Shown here: positions 6,047-12,754 of the stretch, piece after piece
Layout: the number at the start of each line of letters is the position of its first letter
Position numbering within the stretch: position 1 is the first letter of the stretch
DNA from: Sphingomonadales bacterium
GTDB taxonomy: Bacteria > Pseudomonadota > Alphaproteobacteria > Sphingomonadales > Sphingomonadaceae
Assembly: GCA_013298745.1 (NCBI GenBank)
Contig: JAAFIT010000026.1
Span: 1-12,794, forward strand
Reading direction: 5' to 3'
DNA: 12,794 nucleotides
The notes under the pieces: generated by a model
The model's input: only the letters and a program-made list of their open reading frames with translations
What the model was told of the DNA's origin: nothing
Database searches by the model: none
Translations under genes and position numbers: made by a program

Positions 6047-7972
6047 GCGCCACACTTTGGAGGCATCCACGGCTCAACGGGGGCGACCATCCACGGCGAC
6101 AAGCGCTATCGCGCCTTCATCAGCTATAGCCACCGGGACAAGGCGGTCGCGGCGTGGGTGCAGTATGCGCTCGAACGCTATCATATTCCGTCGAAGCTGG
6201 TCGGCCGCGAAACCGCGGTCGGCACGGTGCCGTCGCGGCTGCACCCGCTGTTTCGCGATCGCGATGAATTGCCGGCATCGGGGGACCTCGGCACCGAATT
6301 GATGGCGGCGCTGCGCCAATCGATGTTCCTCATCCTGATCTGTTCACCAGCTTCGGCAAAATCGCGCTGGGTCAATGAGGAAGTGCTCAATTTCAAGCGC
6401 ATGCACGGTGAAGGCCGGGTGCTGGCGCTGATCTGTGATGGCGAGCCGGGCGATCCGGAGCGCGAATGCTTCCCCAAGGCACTGCAATATCTGATCGGCC
6501 CTGACGGCGAATTGAGCGACAAGCTCGCCGAGCCGATCGCCGCCGACATGCGCAAGCACGCCGATGGCAAGCGCCTCGCCAAGTTCAAGCTGATCGCCGG
6601 GCTGACCGGGCTGCGGCTCGACGATCTGATCCAGCGCGAAGCCGCACGCCGCGCGCGCCGGCTGACCCTGATCGCGACGGCCGCGACGATTGGCATGGTC
6701 GGGGCACTGGCGCTGGCCTTTTATGCCAATCAGCAACGGCTGGTCGCCGAGCATCAGCGCCAGCTCGCCGACAAGAGCGTCGAGTTCCTGACCGGCACCT
6801 TCGCCATTGCCAATCCAGCCACCGAAAACCCGCGCACCATCACCGTGCTGTCGATTCTGGACCGTGCCAGCAAGCGCGCCGCTGAAGAGTTGCGCACCGA
6901 ACCCGAAGTTGCCGCGCGATTGCTGCAAACCACCGGCGAAATCTACATCAACCTCGGCCTGCCGCAGGAATCGGAGCGCGATCTGCGGCGGGCGTTGGCG
7001 TTGAGCCCGGCAGTGGGTGAAACGCGGGCACGGATTCTGCTCGGGCTTACCAATGGCGCCTATGGCCGATCAGATAGCAAGGCGGCACTGGCGCTTGTCA
7101 ATTCCGCCGAAGCGGCGATCGAGCCCCGTGGCGATTATGCGCCGGAGTTGCTCGCCGAAGCTGCCTATTGGCGCGCCATGACGCGATTTCTTGATGGCGA
7201 TTACGCCAAGAGCGTCGTCGAGCTGGACACGGCGCTGGCGCGCTTCGAGGCCCTCCCTGGCGACCACCGCAAAGAGATGGGGCGCGTCTGGATGAAAAAA
7301 GGTGTCGCCTTGTCCAACCTTCGCAACTTTGTCGAAGCTGATGCGGCCGCGGCCAAGGCAGAGGCGCTTTACACCGCCAAATTCGGGCAAAACCATCTTT
7401 TAACAGCGTTTACGCTGCAGAATCGTGCGCTCGGCGCCCTGGGCAACAATCAGCTCGATATTGCGCTGGCAAAGATCAGGGAGGCATTGGCCGTTTATGA
7501 TCGAATTCTCGATCCCTATCATCCCACGGTGGGATCATCGATGCTCTTGCTGGGGCGAATCCTGACGGCGCGCGGCGATTACAAGGACGCGATCGCCGCA
7601 TTCGACAGATCCAGAGCGATTTATGCAAAGCTTTATGGCCCCGACACCACCAATATCGGCGACATCAATTTCTACGCTTCCGAACCCGAAACCGGGCTTG
7701 GTCACACCGACGCTGCGTTGGAACTGCTCCGCGAGACCAAACGCATCTACGACAAGGCCTATGGCCCGGATGATCCCGATCAGGTCGAACTACTGCTGGC
7801 GCGCATGAAGGTTTATGTGGGAGCCAAGCGCGTTGCCGAAGCGACAGCCGATTGCCGTGCCGCTGTGACCCTGGCACGCAAGCTGGATCCAAGCGATGCG
7901 GCGCTGCCCGACATGCAAGCCGAGTGCGATAAATTGTCCAAAAGCAATTATGTTGCTATTGCGAAGAAATGA
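6047..7972 (+). CDS. TIR domain - transmembrane - TPR repeat protein (start codon unresolved)
   Basis: The coordinates give the open frame after the in-frame TGA at 6044; the first canonical start is GTG at 6158 (604 residues, used for numbering here). That GTG cannot be the true start, because the first TIR strand, RYRAFISYSHRDKAVAAW, is encoded at 6104-6157. The TIR domain continues with the RDRDELPASGDLG loop and ILICSPASAKSRWVNEEV; the second Glu of WVNEE (Glu75) aligns with the NADase Glu of TIR domains such as SARM1 (WVHKE). A basic stretch and one membrane helix follow (residues 169-190). A linker (residues 203-245) and an array of TPR helix pairs (about 246-590) then continue to the end. 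The protein would put TIR in the cytoplasm and TPR in the periplasm. Role unknown; it could act in signalling or NAD depletion. It is divergent from the RTX gene. Confidence 0.88.
   Translation, partial: APHFGGIHGSTGATIHGDKRYRAFISYSHRDKAVAAWVQYALERYHIPSKLVGRETAVGTVPSRLHPLFRDRDELPASGDLGTELMAALRQSMFLILICSPASAKSRWVNEEVLNFKRMHGEGRVLALICDGEPGDPERECFPKALQYLIGPDGELSDKLAEPIAADMRKHADGKRLAKFKLIAGLTGLRLDDLIQREAARRARRLTLIATAATIGMVGALALAFYANQQRLVAEHQRQLADKSVEFLTGTFAIANPATENPRTITVLSILDRASKRAAEELRTEPEVAARLLQTTGEIYINLGLPQESERDLRRALALSPAVGETRARILLGLTNGAYGRSDSKAALALVNSAEAAIEPRGDYAPELLAEAAYWRAMTRFLDGDYAKSVVELDTALARFEALPGDHRKEMGRVWMKKGVALSNLRNFVEADAAAAKAEALYTAKFGQNHLLTAFTLQNRALGALGNNQLDIALAKIREALAVYDRILDPYHPTVGSSMLLLGRILTARGDYKDAIAAFDRSRAIYAKLYGPDTTNIGDINFYASEPETGLGHTDAALELLRETKRIYDKAYGPDDPDQVELLLARMKVYVGAKRVAEATADCRAAVTLARKLDPSDAALPDMQAECDKLSKSNYVAIAKK
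6059..6063 (+). promoter_or_regulatory. Strong Shine-Dalgarno GGAGG before the TIR gene
   Basis: GGAGG lies just upstream of the TIR coding frame, but no ATG, GTG or TTG in that frame follows within 90 bases. In-frame rare candidates are ATC at 6065 (spacing 1), ACG at 6077 (spacing 13) and ATC at 6089 (spacing 25). An ACG at 6069 has an ideal 5-base spacing but is in another frame. Confidence 0.5.
6064..6097 (+). repeat. 10-base direct repeat CATCCACGGC at the start of the TIR gene
   Basis: CATCCACGGC occurs at 6064-6073 and 6088-6097, exactly 24 bases (8 codons) apart, with a run of five G at 6079-6083 between the copies. In the TIR frame both encode IHG. It could be a short duplication that disturbed the start region. 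Confidence 0.8.
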
Positions 7973-8018
7973 TGCACCGTGTTAACGAAGGTTAGTGGGG
8001 TTGTTTCGGAGTAGGGTC

Positions 8019-9020
8019 ATGATTCGCATTTCAATGCAGGGCCGTGCGCGTTTGGGGGTTCCCGCGCTGGCTTTGGCGATGCTGATGGCGTCAACCGCGG
8101 CGCAAGCGGTCGTCACCGAGAGCGCCAAGGTCGTCAAGACCACGGGCAAGTATTCGCCAAATGGCTTTTTCCAGGACCCGGTGACGGTCACAAGCACGGT
8201 CCCTGTGAACGTCGTGCTCGGGACCAACCCCGGCTTGGCGCCGGAACTCGGCATCAACGTGACGGCGACCGCGACCAATCAGGGCGCATTCTTTTTCGAA
8301 CATAATCTCTGGCGGATCGGCAAGGGTTCGGCAGAGTTCGAAACCATCGTGACGACGACTTTGACCAACACCGGTCCCAATTCGGAAACGATGTTGTTCG
8401 AATCACTCATCACACCGGGCTATATCGCGGTTGCCGGCCCTCTTGGATCTTTTAACTCGGCCTTCTTCGACTTTTCGGTCAAGCAGCAGCGGGTGAACAA
8501 CCTCGGTGAAACCATCACCATACCTCTCTATTCTGCTTTCGGACTTGCCAGCCCGGGCTTCAAGCCGTTGGTTAATGCATCAGCAGGCACCTTCAACAAC
8601 CTGCAGAGCTTCTCCAACGCCAGCACGTTCGCACTGACATGGGACGCAACACCGCTTTTCCTGCAGCTGGCACCGATCGCGCCAGGCGCAAGCTCGACGA
8701 TCATCTTTGACCTCAAGACCCAGGTCTATGGCGATTCAAATGGCAGCGGTTGCGAAGGCTCGCAGGTCTCGTTCGGCGATCCGCGCAACCCCGGCGGCTC
8801 TGCGTTGTCAGCATTTGGTTTGTTCACAGCGTTGAACAGTCAGCCGCTGCCCACTGGACCATGTTCTGTCGATTCACCTGTCATTGGCAAGCTTTTCGAC
8901 CCCATTGACGTGCCTGTGAACATCACCCCCGTGCCTGAGCCGGCATCCTGGGCGATGCTGATCAGCGGCTTCGGGCTTACCGGTGCCGCCATGCGTCGGC
9001 GCCGGGCCGTCAACGCCTGA
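8019..9020 (+). CDS. PEPxxWA-CTERM sorting domain-containing protein
   Basis: A 333-residue exported protein. An N-terminal signal peptide (hydrophobic PALALAMLMASTAAQA, probable cleavage after Ala30) is followed by a Thr/Asn/Ser-rich beta-type ectodomain with two cysteines (GSGCEGS and GPCSV). At the C terminus is the tripartite sorting signal VPEPASWAMLISGFGLTG followed by MRRRR (residues 305-329). Such proteins are processed by an exosortase and are associated with exopolysaccharide and the outer surface; the exosortase is not in this window. I chose the ATG at 8019 because GGAGTAGGG lies just upstream and it gives a compact signal peptide; the frame extends to a GTG at 7995. The gene lies 46 bases downstream of the TIR gene on the same strand and could be co-transcribed, though no functional link is evident. 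The ectodomain family is not recognised. Confidence 0.93.
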   Translation: MIRISMQGRARLGVPALALAMLMASTAAQAVVTESAKVVKTTGKYSPNGFFQDPVTVTSTVPVNVVLGTNPGLAPELGINVTATATNQGAFFFEHNLWRIGKGSAEFETIVTTTLTNTGPNSETMLFESLITPGYIAVAGPLGSFNSAFFDFSVKQQRVNNLGETITIPLYSAFGLASPGFKPLVNASAGTFNNLQSFSNASTFALTWDATPLFLQLAPIAPGASSTIIFDLKTQVYGDSNGSGCEGSQVSFGDPRNPGGSALSAFGLFTALNSQPLPTGPCSVDSPVIGKLFDPIDVPVNITPVPEPASWAMLISGFGLTGAAMRRRRAVNA

Positions 9021-9038
9021 AAGGCGACAAAAGCGGCG

Positions 9039-9067
9039 TTGCGAAAGCGGAAGGTGGCCATTATACG
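9039..9067 (+). promoter_or_regulatory. Candidate sigma-70-type promoter of tRNA-Ala
   Basis: TTGCGA (9039-9044) and TATACG (9062-9067) are separated by 17 bases, with the tRNA starting 19 bases after the -10 box. It begins 18 bases after the stop of the PEP-CTERM gene, so the tRNA probably has its own promoter. Confidence 0.55.
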
Positions 9068-9086
9068 GGCCGTCTTCCGTCGACGT

Positions 9087-9162
9087 GGGGCAATAGCTCA
9101 GATGGGAGAGCGCAGCAATCGCACTGCTGAGGTCGGGAGTTCGATCCTCCCTTGCTCCACCA
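9087..9162 (+). tRNA. tRNA-Ala (anticodon CGC)
   Basis: A complete 76-base cloverleaf with encoded CCA. The acceptor stem GGGGCAA (9087-9093) pairs with TTGCTCC (9152-9158) and includes the G3-U70 wobble that identifies alanine tRNAs; A73 and CCA follow. The D arm is GCTC/GAGC, and the anticodon stem CAGCA/TGCTG has loop ATCGCAC with anticodon CGC at 9120-9122. The T arm is GGGAG-TTCGATC-CTCCC. Confidence 0.97.
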
Positions 9163-9181
9163 CCTTTTCAATAGCTTCAGT

Positions 9182-9225
9182 GCTGCCAGCGCCTCCGGAT
9201 GCGGCCTCTGCTCCGGCGTGGCAGC
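9182..9225. terminator. Hairpin between convergent tRNA-Ala and acylase genes (possible terminator)
   Basis: GCTGCCA (9182-9188) pairs with TGGCAGC (9219-9225), and after one bulged G the stem continues as CGCC/GGCG, making 11 pairs around a 21-base loop. It sits between the 3' ends of two convergent transcription units, where a bidirectional terminator is expected. No T-run follows on either strand, so it is not a canonical intrinsic terminator. Confidence 0.3.
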
Positions 9226-9252
9226 GCCGTATCCGTCTGAGGCATGGTCCAG

Positions 9253-11601
9253 TCAACCTGCCGGCGATACCCGGATGATCCGCTCCGCTTCGATCAGCAC
9301 ACGCTCCCTGCTCCAGGCAAACGGCACATAATTGCCAGTCGCCCAGCGGGCGAACAGGTCACGATAATGCGGGCTCGCTGGATTGCCCGACTGTCCCGGC
9401 GTGTTCACGACCATGCTGTTGTCCCAGGCGCCGACGTCCATCACCAGTCGCACCGACGCCCCCGCAGTGACGCGAAAATCGCTGCCATAGGTCATCGCCA
9501 TCGGCGTCGAGCTGCTGCCGCCGACCGGCAGTGGGCCGACCCGGCGTTCGGCGTCGCGCCCGGCGATCGACAGCGCCGGGCGGAAATCGGCGTGATGCAG
9601 CGCCCCCCAGCGCCAGCGCAGCGGGTCGGGGCCGAGCCGGGCGGTGGCATCGGCCCAGGCCGAGCCAAGCGATTCAAGCAGAATCGCGCGTCGGGTTATA
9701 TCGGCGTCGCGACCGAGCAAGGCGCCATCCTCGAGCACAGGCAGGACATTGGCTATCGTCGTTGTGCCGAAACCCGCACGTGCCGTCTCGGGGACGATAT
9801 GATCAATGGCGACCCTCGGCAGATGGCGCCCCGCCCAAAGCTCGTACAGCACCGCGGGCGCGGAATCCGGCCCCTCGACACCATCCCAGGCGCGCAGCAG
9901 CGAAAGTGCACCGCGCTCTGCCGCGCTGCGCCCCTCCAGATCCGCTAAAAGCGCCACGGCGCGGCGCGCCATGTCCGAGGTCATATCATTCTGCAGCGCC
10001 ATCGCATCCGCGATCCCGAACTTGGGGGTCGCGGCAATCGCCTCCGAAATGCGGTTGATGCGCGATCGATCGACCCATTCGAAACCGACTTGGTATGGAT
10101 AACCGGAGGGCAGGTTCATTTCATTGGCGGTGGCGATCCAGCCTTCAGGCGGATTGAACCGCGTTGGCAAGAGCTTGGGATCGAGGATGCCGGTCCAGCG
10201 ATAGGCCGCACCTGCGGGGACGGGCAAAAGTCCGTCACCGGCAGCGCGTTGTGGAACGAAGCCGCCGGGTGTCCAGCCGATATCGCCGTCGCGGCTGGCA
10301 AACATCAGATTGAGTGATGGCGCCCCCCAATGGTCACGCGCCGTCAGAAAATCCGCCCGGTTCTGCGCCTTGAATGCCCATGTGGCGTTGAAATACGCCG
10401 CCGACCCGGGAGCGGCCCAGGTGGCGCGCAGCGCGACGCTTTGTCCGGTCACCGGGTTCTCGTGGAGAATGGGGCCATCGCTCGTGAACTTCAGCACGAC
10501 GTCGCGGGGCGCCTCGCCCTTGACCGGAATTGCTTCATGGACCTCGCGCAGCACAGTACCACGCGGGTTGATCACGAGATCCTGCTGGTCGGCGTAGAAA
10601 ATTGTCAGTGCCCAGGCCATGTCCTCATTGTGACCGAAGCTGACGCCAGGCAAGGCCGGTTCGCCGGCGCCGGCGATCTTCAGTTCGGGCGTATCGATGT
10701 GCGACAGGTAGCGCAGATTGGGTATCGAGTGCGCGCGGTGCGGATCATTGGCGAGAATCGGCCGACCTGTGGCGCTGCGGCTTGCGCTGATCACCCAGTT
10801 GTTCGAGCCTTCGGCATTCTCAGCATCGGACCGTACGGCGACGATGGCCTTGCCATCGAAGCGGACGTCGCTGGTGCCGAGATCATAGTCGGCGAGAACA
10901 TCCCCTGGCAGGCTGCACGGATCGAAGCCACGGGGGACCGCAACGCGGTGGTCAGGCTCCAGCCTTCGGCGCAAAGGTTCGTAGCGCACGTCGCCTTTGC
11001 ACAGCGCCCGTGCCCGAGCCACTTCGGCATCGACATTGCGTGACAACCCGTTCGACCGGATGCGCACGACGTCGTCGGCGGCCCAGGTTTCGGGCCGGCT
11101 TGCTGTGGCGGCAAACTCCATCGGCAACGGCTGCCGGCCGGCTTCGACATCGCCGATAAAGGCATTGATGCCGGCGACAAAGCCCTCGGTCCAGCCCCTG
11201 GCTGCCGGCGGATAGGCTGCCCATTCGGCCGCCATGTCGCCACGATAAAGCAACAGCCTGCTGGCGCGATCCTGTGCGACATAGGCCGGACCAAAACTTG
11301 CCGACAGGCGGCCGAGCCCGCGCTTGCGCCACAGATCGATCTGCCACAGCCGGTCGCGCGCCACGGCATAGCCTTGCAGGAAAAAACCGTCGCGGGCGGT
11401 CGCCGCGTAAATATGCGGAATGCCCGCGCGGTCGATGACAATTTCACCCGGCGCTGCAAGGCCGGCAAGCGTTCGCGCCTCGGTCTGAAGTCCCGGCGGC
11501 ACGGTTTCGGCAATGGCAGGCGCTGCAATGGCTGCCAGTGCGACGCTGCCTGCGAAGAGTCTTCCGATCATATGCATCGCCAGCATTGCTTCAGGGGTCA
11601 T
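9253..11601 (-). CDS. Penicillin acylase family protein (periplasmic Ntn hydrolase)
   Basis: A 782-residue precursor of the penicillin amidase (S45) family, which includes penicillin G acylase, PvdQ-like acyl-homoserine-lactone acylases and aculeacin acylase. A signal peptide (MIGRLFAGSVALAAIAAPAIA, ending near residue 31) directs it to the periplasm. The alpha-chain motifs GIPHIYA and GYAVARDRLWQIDLWRKRG are clear. The precursor should self-cleave before Ser266 in AEGSNNWVIS, which frees the catalytic N-terminal serine of the beta chain; LANDPHR and GHNEDMAWALT follow, and ATANEMN probably carries the oxyanion-hole Asn. The start is uncertain: ATG codons at 11601, 11586, 11577 and 11571 are all in frame before the signal peptide, and none has a clear ribosome binding site. 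It lies 68 bases downstream of the cytochrome c gene on the same strand. The substrate cannot be told from sequence. Confidence 0.92.
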   Translation of the reverse strand: MTPEAMLAMHMIGRLFAGSVALAAIAAPAIAETVPPGLQTEARTLAGLAAPGEIVIDRAGIPHIYAATARDGFFLQGYAVARDRLWQIDLWRKRGLGRLSASFGPAYVAQDRASRLLLYRGDMAAEWAAYPPAARGWTEGFVAGINAFIGDVEAGRQPLPMEFAATASRPETWAADDVVRIRSNGLSRNVDAEVARARALCKGDVRYEPLRRRLEPDHRVAVPRGFDPCSLPGDVLADYDLGTSDVRFDGKAIVAVRSDAENAEGSNNWVISASRSATGRPILANDPHRAHSIPNLRYLSHIDTPELKIAGAGEPALPGVSFGHNEDMAWALTIFYADQQDLVINPRGTVLREVHEAIPVKGEAPRDVVLKFTSDGPILHENPVTGQSVALRATWAAPGSAAYFNATWAFKAQNRADFLTARDHWGAPSLNLMFASRDGDIGWTPGGFVPQRAAGDGLLPVPAGAAYRWTGILDPKLLPTRFNPPEGWIATANEMNLPSGYPYQVGFEWVDRSRINRISEAIAATPKFGIADAMALQNDMTSDMARRAVALLADLEGRSAAERGALSLLRAWDGVEGPDSAPAVLYELWAGRHLPRVAIDHIVPETARAGFGTTTIANVLPVLEDGALLGRDADITRRAILLESLGSAWADATARLGPDPLRWRWGALHHADFRPALSIAGRDAERRVGPLPVGGSSSTPMAMTYGSDFRVTAGASVRLVMDVGAWDNSMVVNTPGQSGNPASPHYRDLFARWATGNYVPFAWSRERVLIEAERIIRVSPAG

Positions 11602-11669
11602 CCCGACAGCATGAAGACTGCCATCACCCGATTTGGCAAGTCCCGTCACGCCAATGGTGCGTCGATGAT

Positions 11670-12188
11670 TCAGCCTTTCGGCTGACCGGGATACAGCAGC
11701 CGAAGCGACTTGGGCGCGCCACAACGATTGATGACGGATTCGACGATTTTCGCGCGCGTTTCGATCAGCGAGACCGAGTCATAGGCATTCGGCCGCTCCC
11801 GCGCCACTTCGTCGGCCGTGAATGGCTTGGCAGTCTTGGGAACGCTGCTGCCGCCAAGCCCGAAGACCATGAAGTTGAGCAGTTCAGCGAGATCCTGATT
11901 ATCCGTGATGCGCGAACGCGCGACATTGGGCAGTCGCATCAGATAGGCTCGCGCCTCAGGGGTGCACATGAACCAGCCGACACGGCCACGCAGTGTCGGC
12001 AGATTGGCTGGCGCCGCATCGCCCTGGATGCCGTGGCAACCACCGCAGTGTTCGACATAATTGGATTGCGGCAAGTCCATTTCGCGAGGATAGGGCGGCG
12101 GCGCGACGGTCAGCGCTGGCTCCACCGCGGCCGCGGCGGCACCAGCCGCCACTAGTGCTGCCGCTACGAGGCTGAACCACTTTGCCAT
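11670..12188 (-). CDS. Periplasmic mono-haem cytochrome c
   Basis: A 172-residue protein with a Sec signal peptide (MAKWFSLVAAALVAAGAAAA) and a single haem-binding CGGCH at residues 48-52 in the context NYVEHCGGCHGIQGD, typical of class I c-type cytochromes. Met84 and Met107 are candidates for the distal ligand; Cys75 and Cys156 are extra cysteines. It begins 20 bases after the stop of the amine dehydrogenase light chain on the same strand, with no terminator between. I infer that it accepts electrons from the TTQ enzyme directly or through a carrier. Alcaligenes faecalis aau (aauBEDA then orf-2, a mono-haem cytochrome) has, as I recall, the same order. The frame runs further upstream into the light-chain gene, but the ATG at 12188 gives the signal peptide. 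It is not MauC-like enough for me to use that name. Confidence 0.88.
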   Translation of the reverse strand: MAKWFSLVAAALVAAGAAAAAVEPALTVAPPPYPREMDLPQSNYVEHCGGCHGIQGDAAPANLPTLRGRVGWFMCTPEARAYLMRLPNVARSRITDNQDLAELLNFMVFGLGGSSVPKTAKPFTADEVARERPNAYDSVSLIETRAKIVESVINRCGAPKSLRLLYPGQPKG

Positions 12189-12208
12189 GGCGAGTGCGCG
12201 CCGCGCGC

Positions 12209-12754
12209 TTACTGCGCCTTGCCGACGAGGACGCCAGTCGAGCAGTGATATTCCATGCTCTTGGTGCCGAAGCACCAGATGACGTTGTTGTTGAGCTGCG
12301 GCACATAGAGCGGCGTTTCACGGTCGCTGTTGTCGCAACCGCACTGGCCGCACGTCGATTTTCCGCAACAGTCGCGATAGGCGATGAGATAGGCCTTGCC
12401 GTCATCGGGATTGATGCAGGTCCCGACCCATGACACAGGCGATGGCTCGGCGCCCGGCGGGCAGGAACTGACGCCGCCGCCACAACACGAGCAAAGCGAG
12501 CCATCGATGGCGCAATAGCGCCAGTAATCGCACTTGGTGTCGTCCTTTGTTTGGGCATTGCGGGCAAAGCTGGTCTTGGCCTCGGCCGAGCGCTCGGGCT
12601 TGGCAGCATGGGCGCGGCTGACCGGCAGCAGCGGGAACACCGGCGCTGCGACGATGGTGGCGCCAAGCCGGGTCAGCATCGAACGACGCGACGTCTGCCC
12701 GGCGAACTTGCGCAGCAATTTCTCGCCAAAGCCATCGATGTTGAAACCTGTCAT
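12209..12754 (-). CDS. aauA: Quinohaem-free TTQ amine dehydrogenase light chain (AauA/MauA family)
   Basis: A 181-residue precursor of the small, cofactor-bearing subunit of a tryptophan tryptophylquinone (TTQ) amine dehydrogenase, which oxidatively deaminates primary amines to aldehyde and ammonia in the periplasm. The twin-arginine signal SRRSMLTRLG (22-31) precedes a hydrophobic stretch and cleavage near AHA. The mature part starts CDYWRYCAIDGSLCSCCGG. The TTQ tryptophans are Trp109 (PVSWVG) and Trp160 (VIWCFG), 51 apart as in known enzymes, with Asp128 (YRDCC) as the active-site base. There are 14 cysteines, as in aromatic amine dehydrogenase, against 12 in methylamine dehydrogenase. Ser172 stands where both families have Thr. 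The ATG at 12754 has GGGGGA upstream. Large subunit and MauE/MauD maturation genes should lie beyond the right edge. Assignment to AauA and not MauA is likely but not certain. Confidence 0.9.
   Translation of the reverse strand: MTGFNIDGFGEKLLRKFAGQTSRRSMLTRLGATIVAAPVFPLLPVSRAHAAKPERSAEAKTSFARNAQTKDDTKCDYWRYCAIDGSLCSCCGGGVSSCPPGAEPSPVSWVGTCINPDDGKAYLIAYRDCCGKSTCGQCGCDNSDRETPLYVPQLNNNVIWCFGTKSMEYHCSTGVLVGKAQ

Noticed and set aside
7973..8018. Special regulatory element (sigma-54-like) before the PEP-CTERM gene
   Set aside because: No GG-N10-GC type element is visible in the 46 bases; only a ribosome binding site is supported.
3503..9086. Attachment-site duplication at either tRNA, as for an integrated element
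   Set aside because: I searched by eye for the 3' ends of both tRNAs elsewhere in the window and found none, and no integrase is present.
9244..11043. Several plus-strand open frames of 170-240 codons opposite the acylase gene
   Set aside because: The acylase frame on the minus strand has clear family motifs throughout; these frames are Arg/Pro/Ala-rich shadows.
11670..11685. Perfect 6-pair hairpin with GAAA loop containing the cytochrome c stop codon
   Set aside because: Considered as a terminator, but no T-run follows and the next gene starts 68 bases on; most likely chance or a minor mRNA structure.
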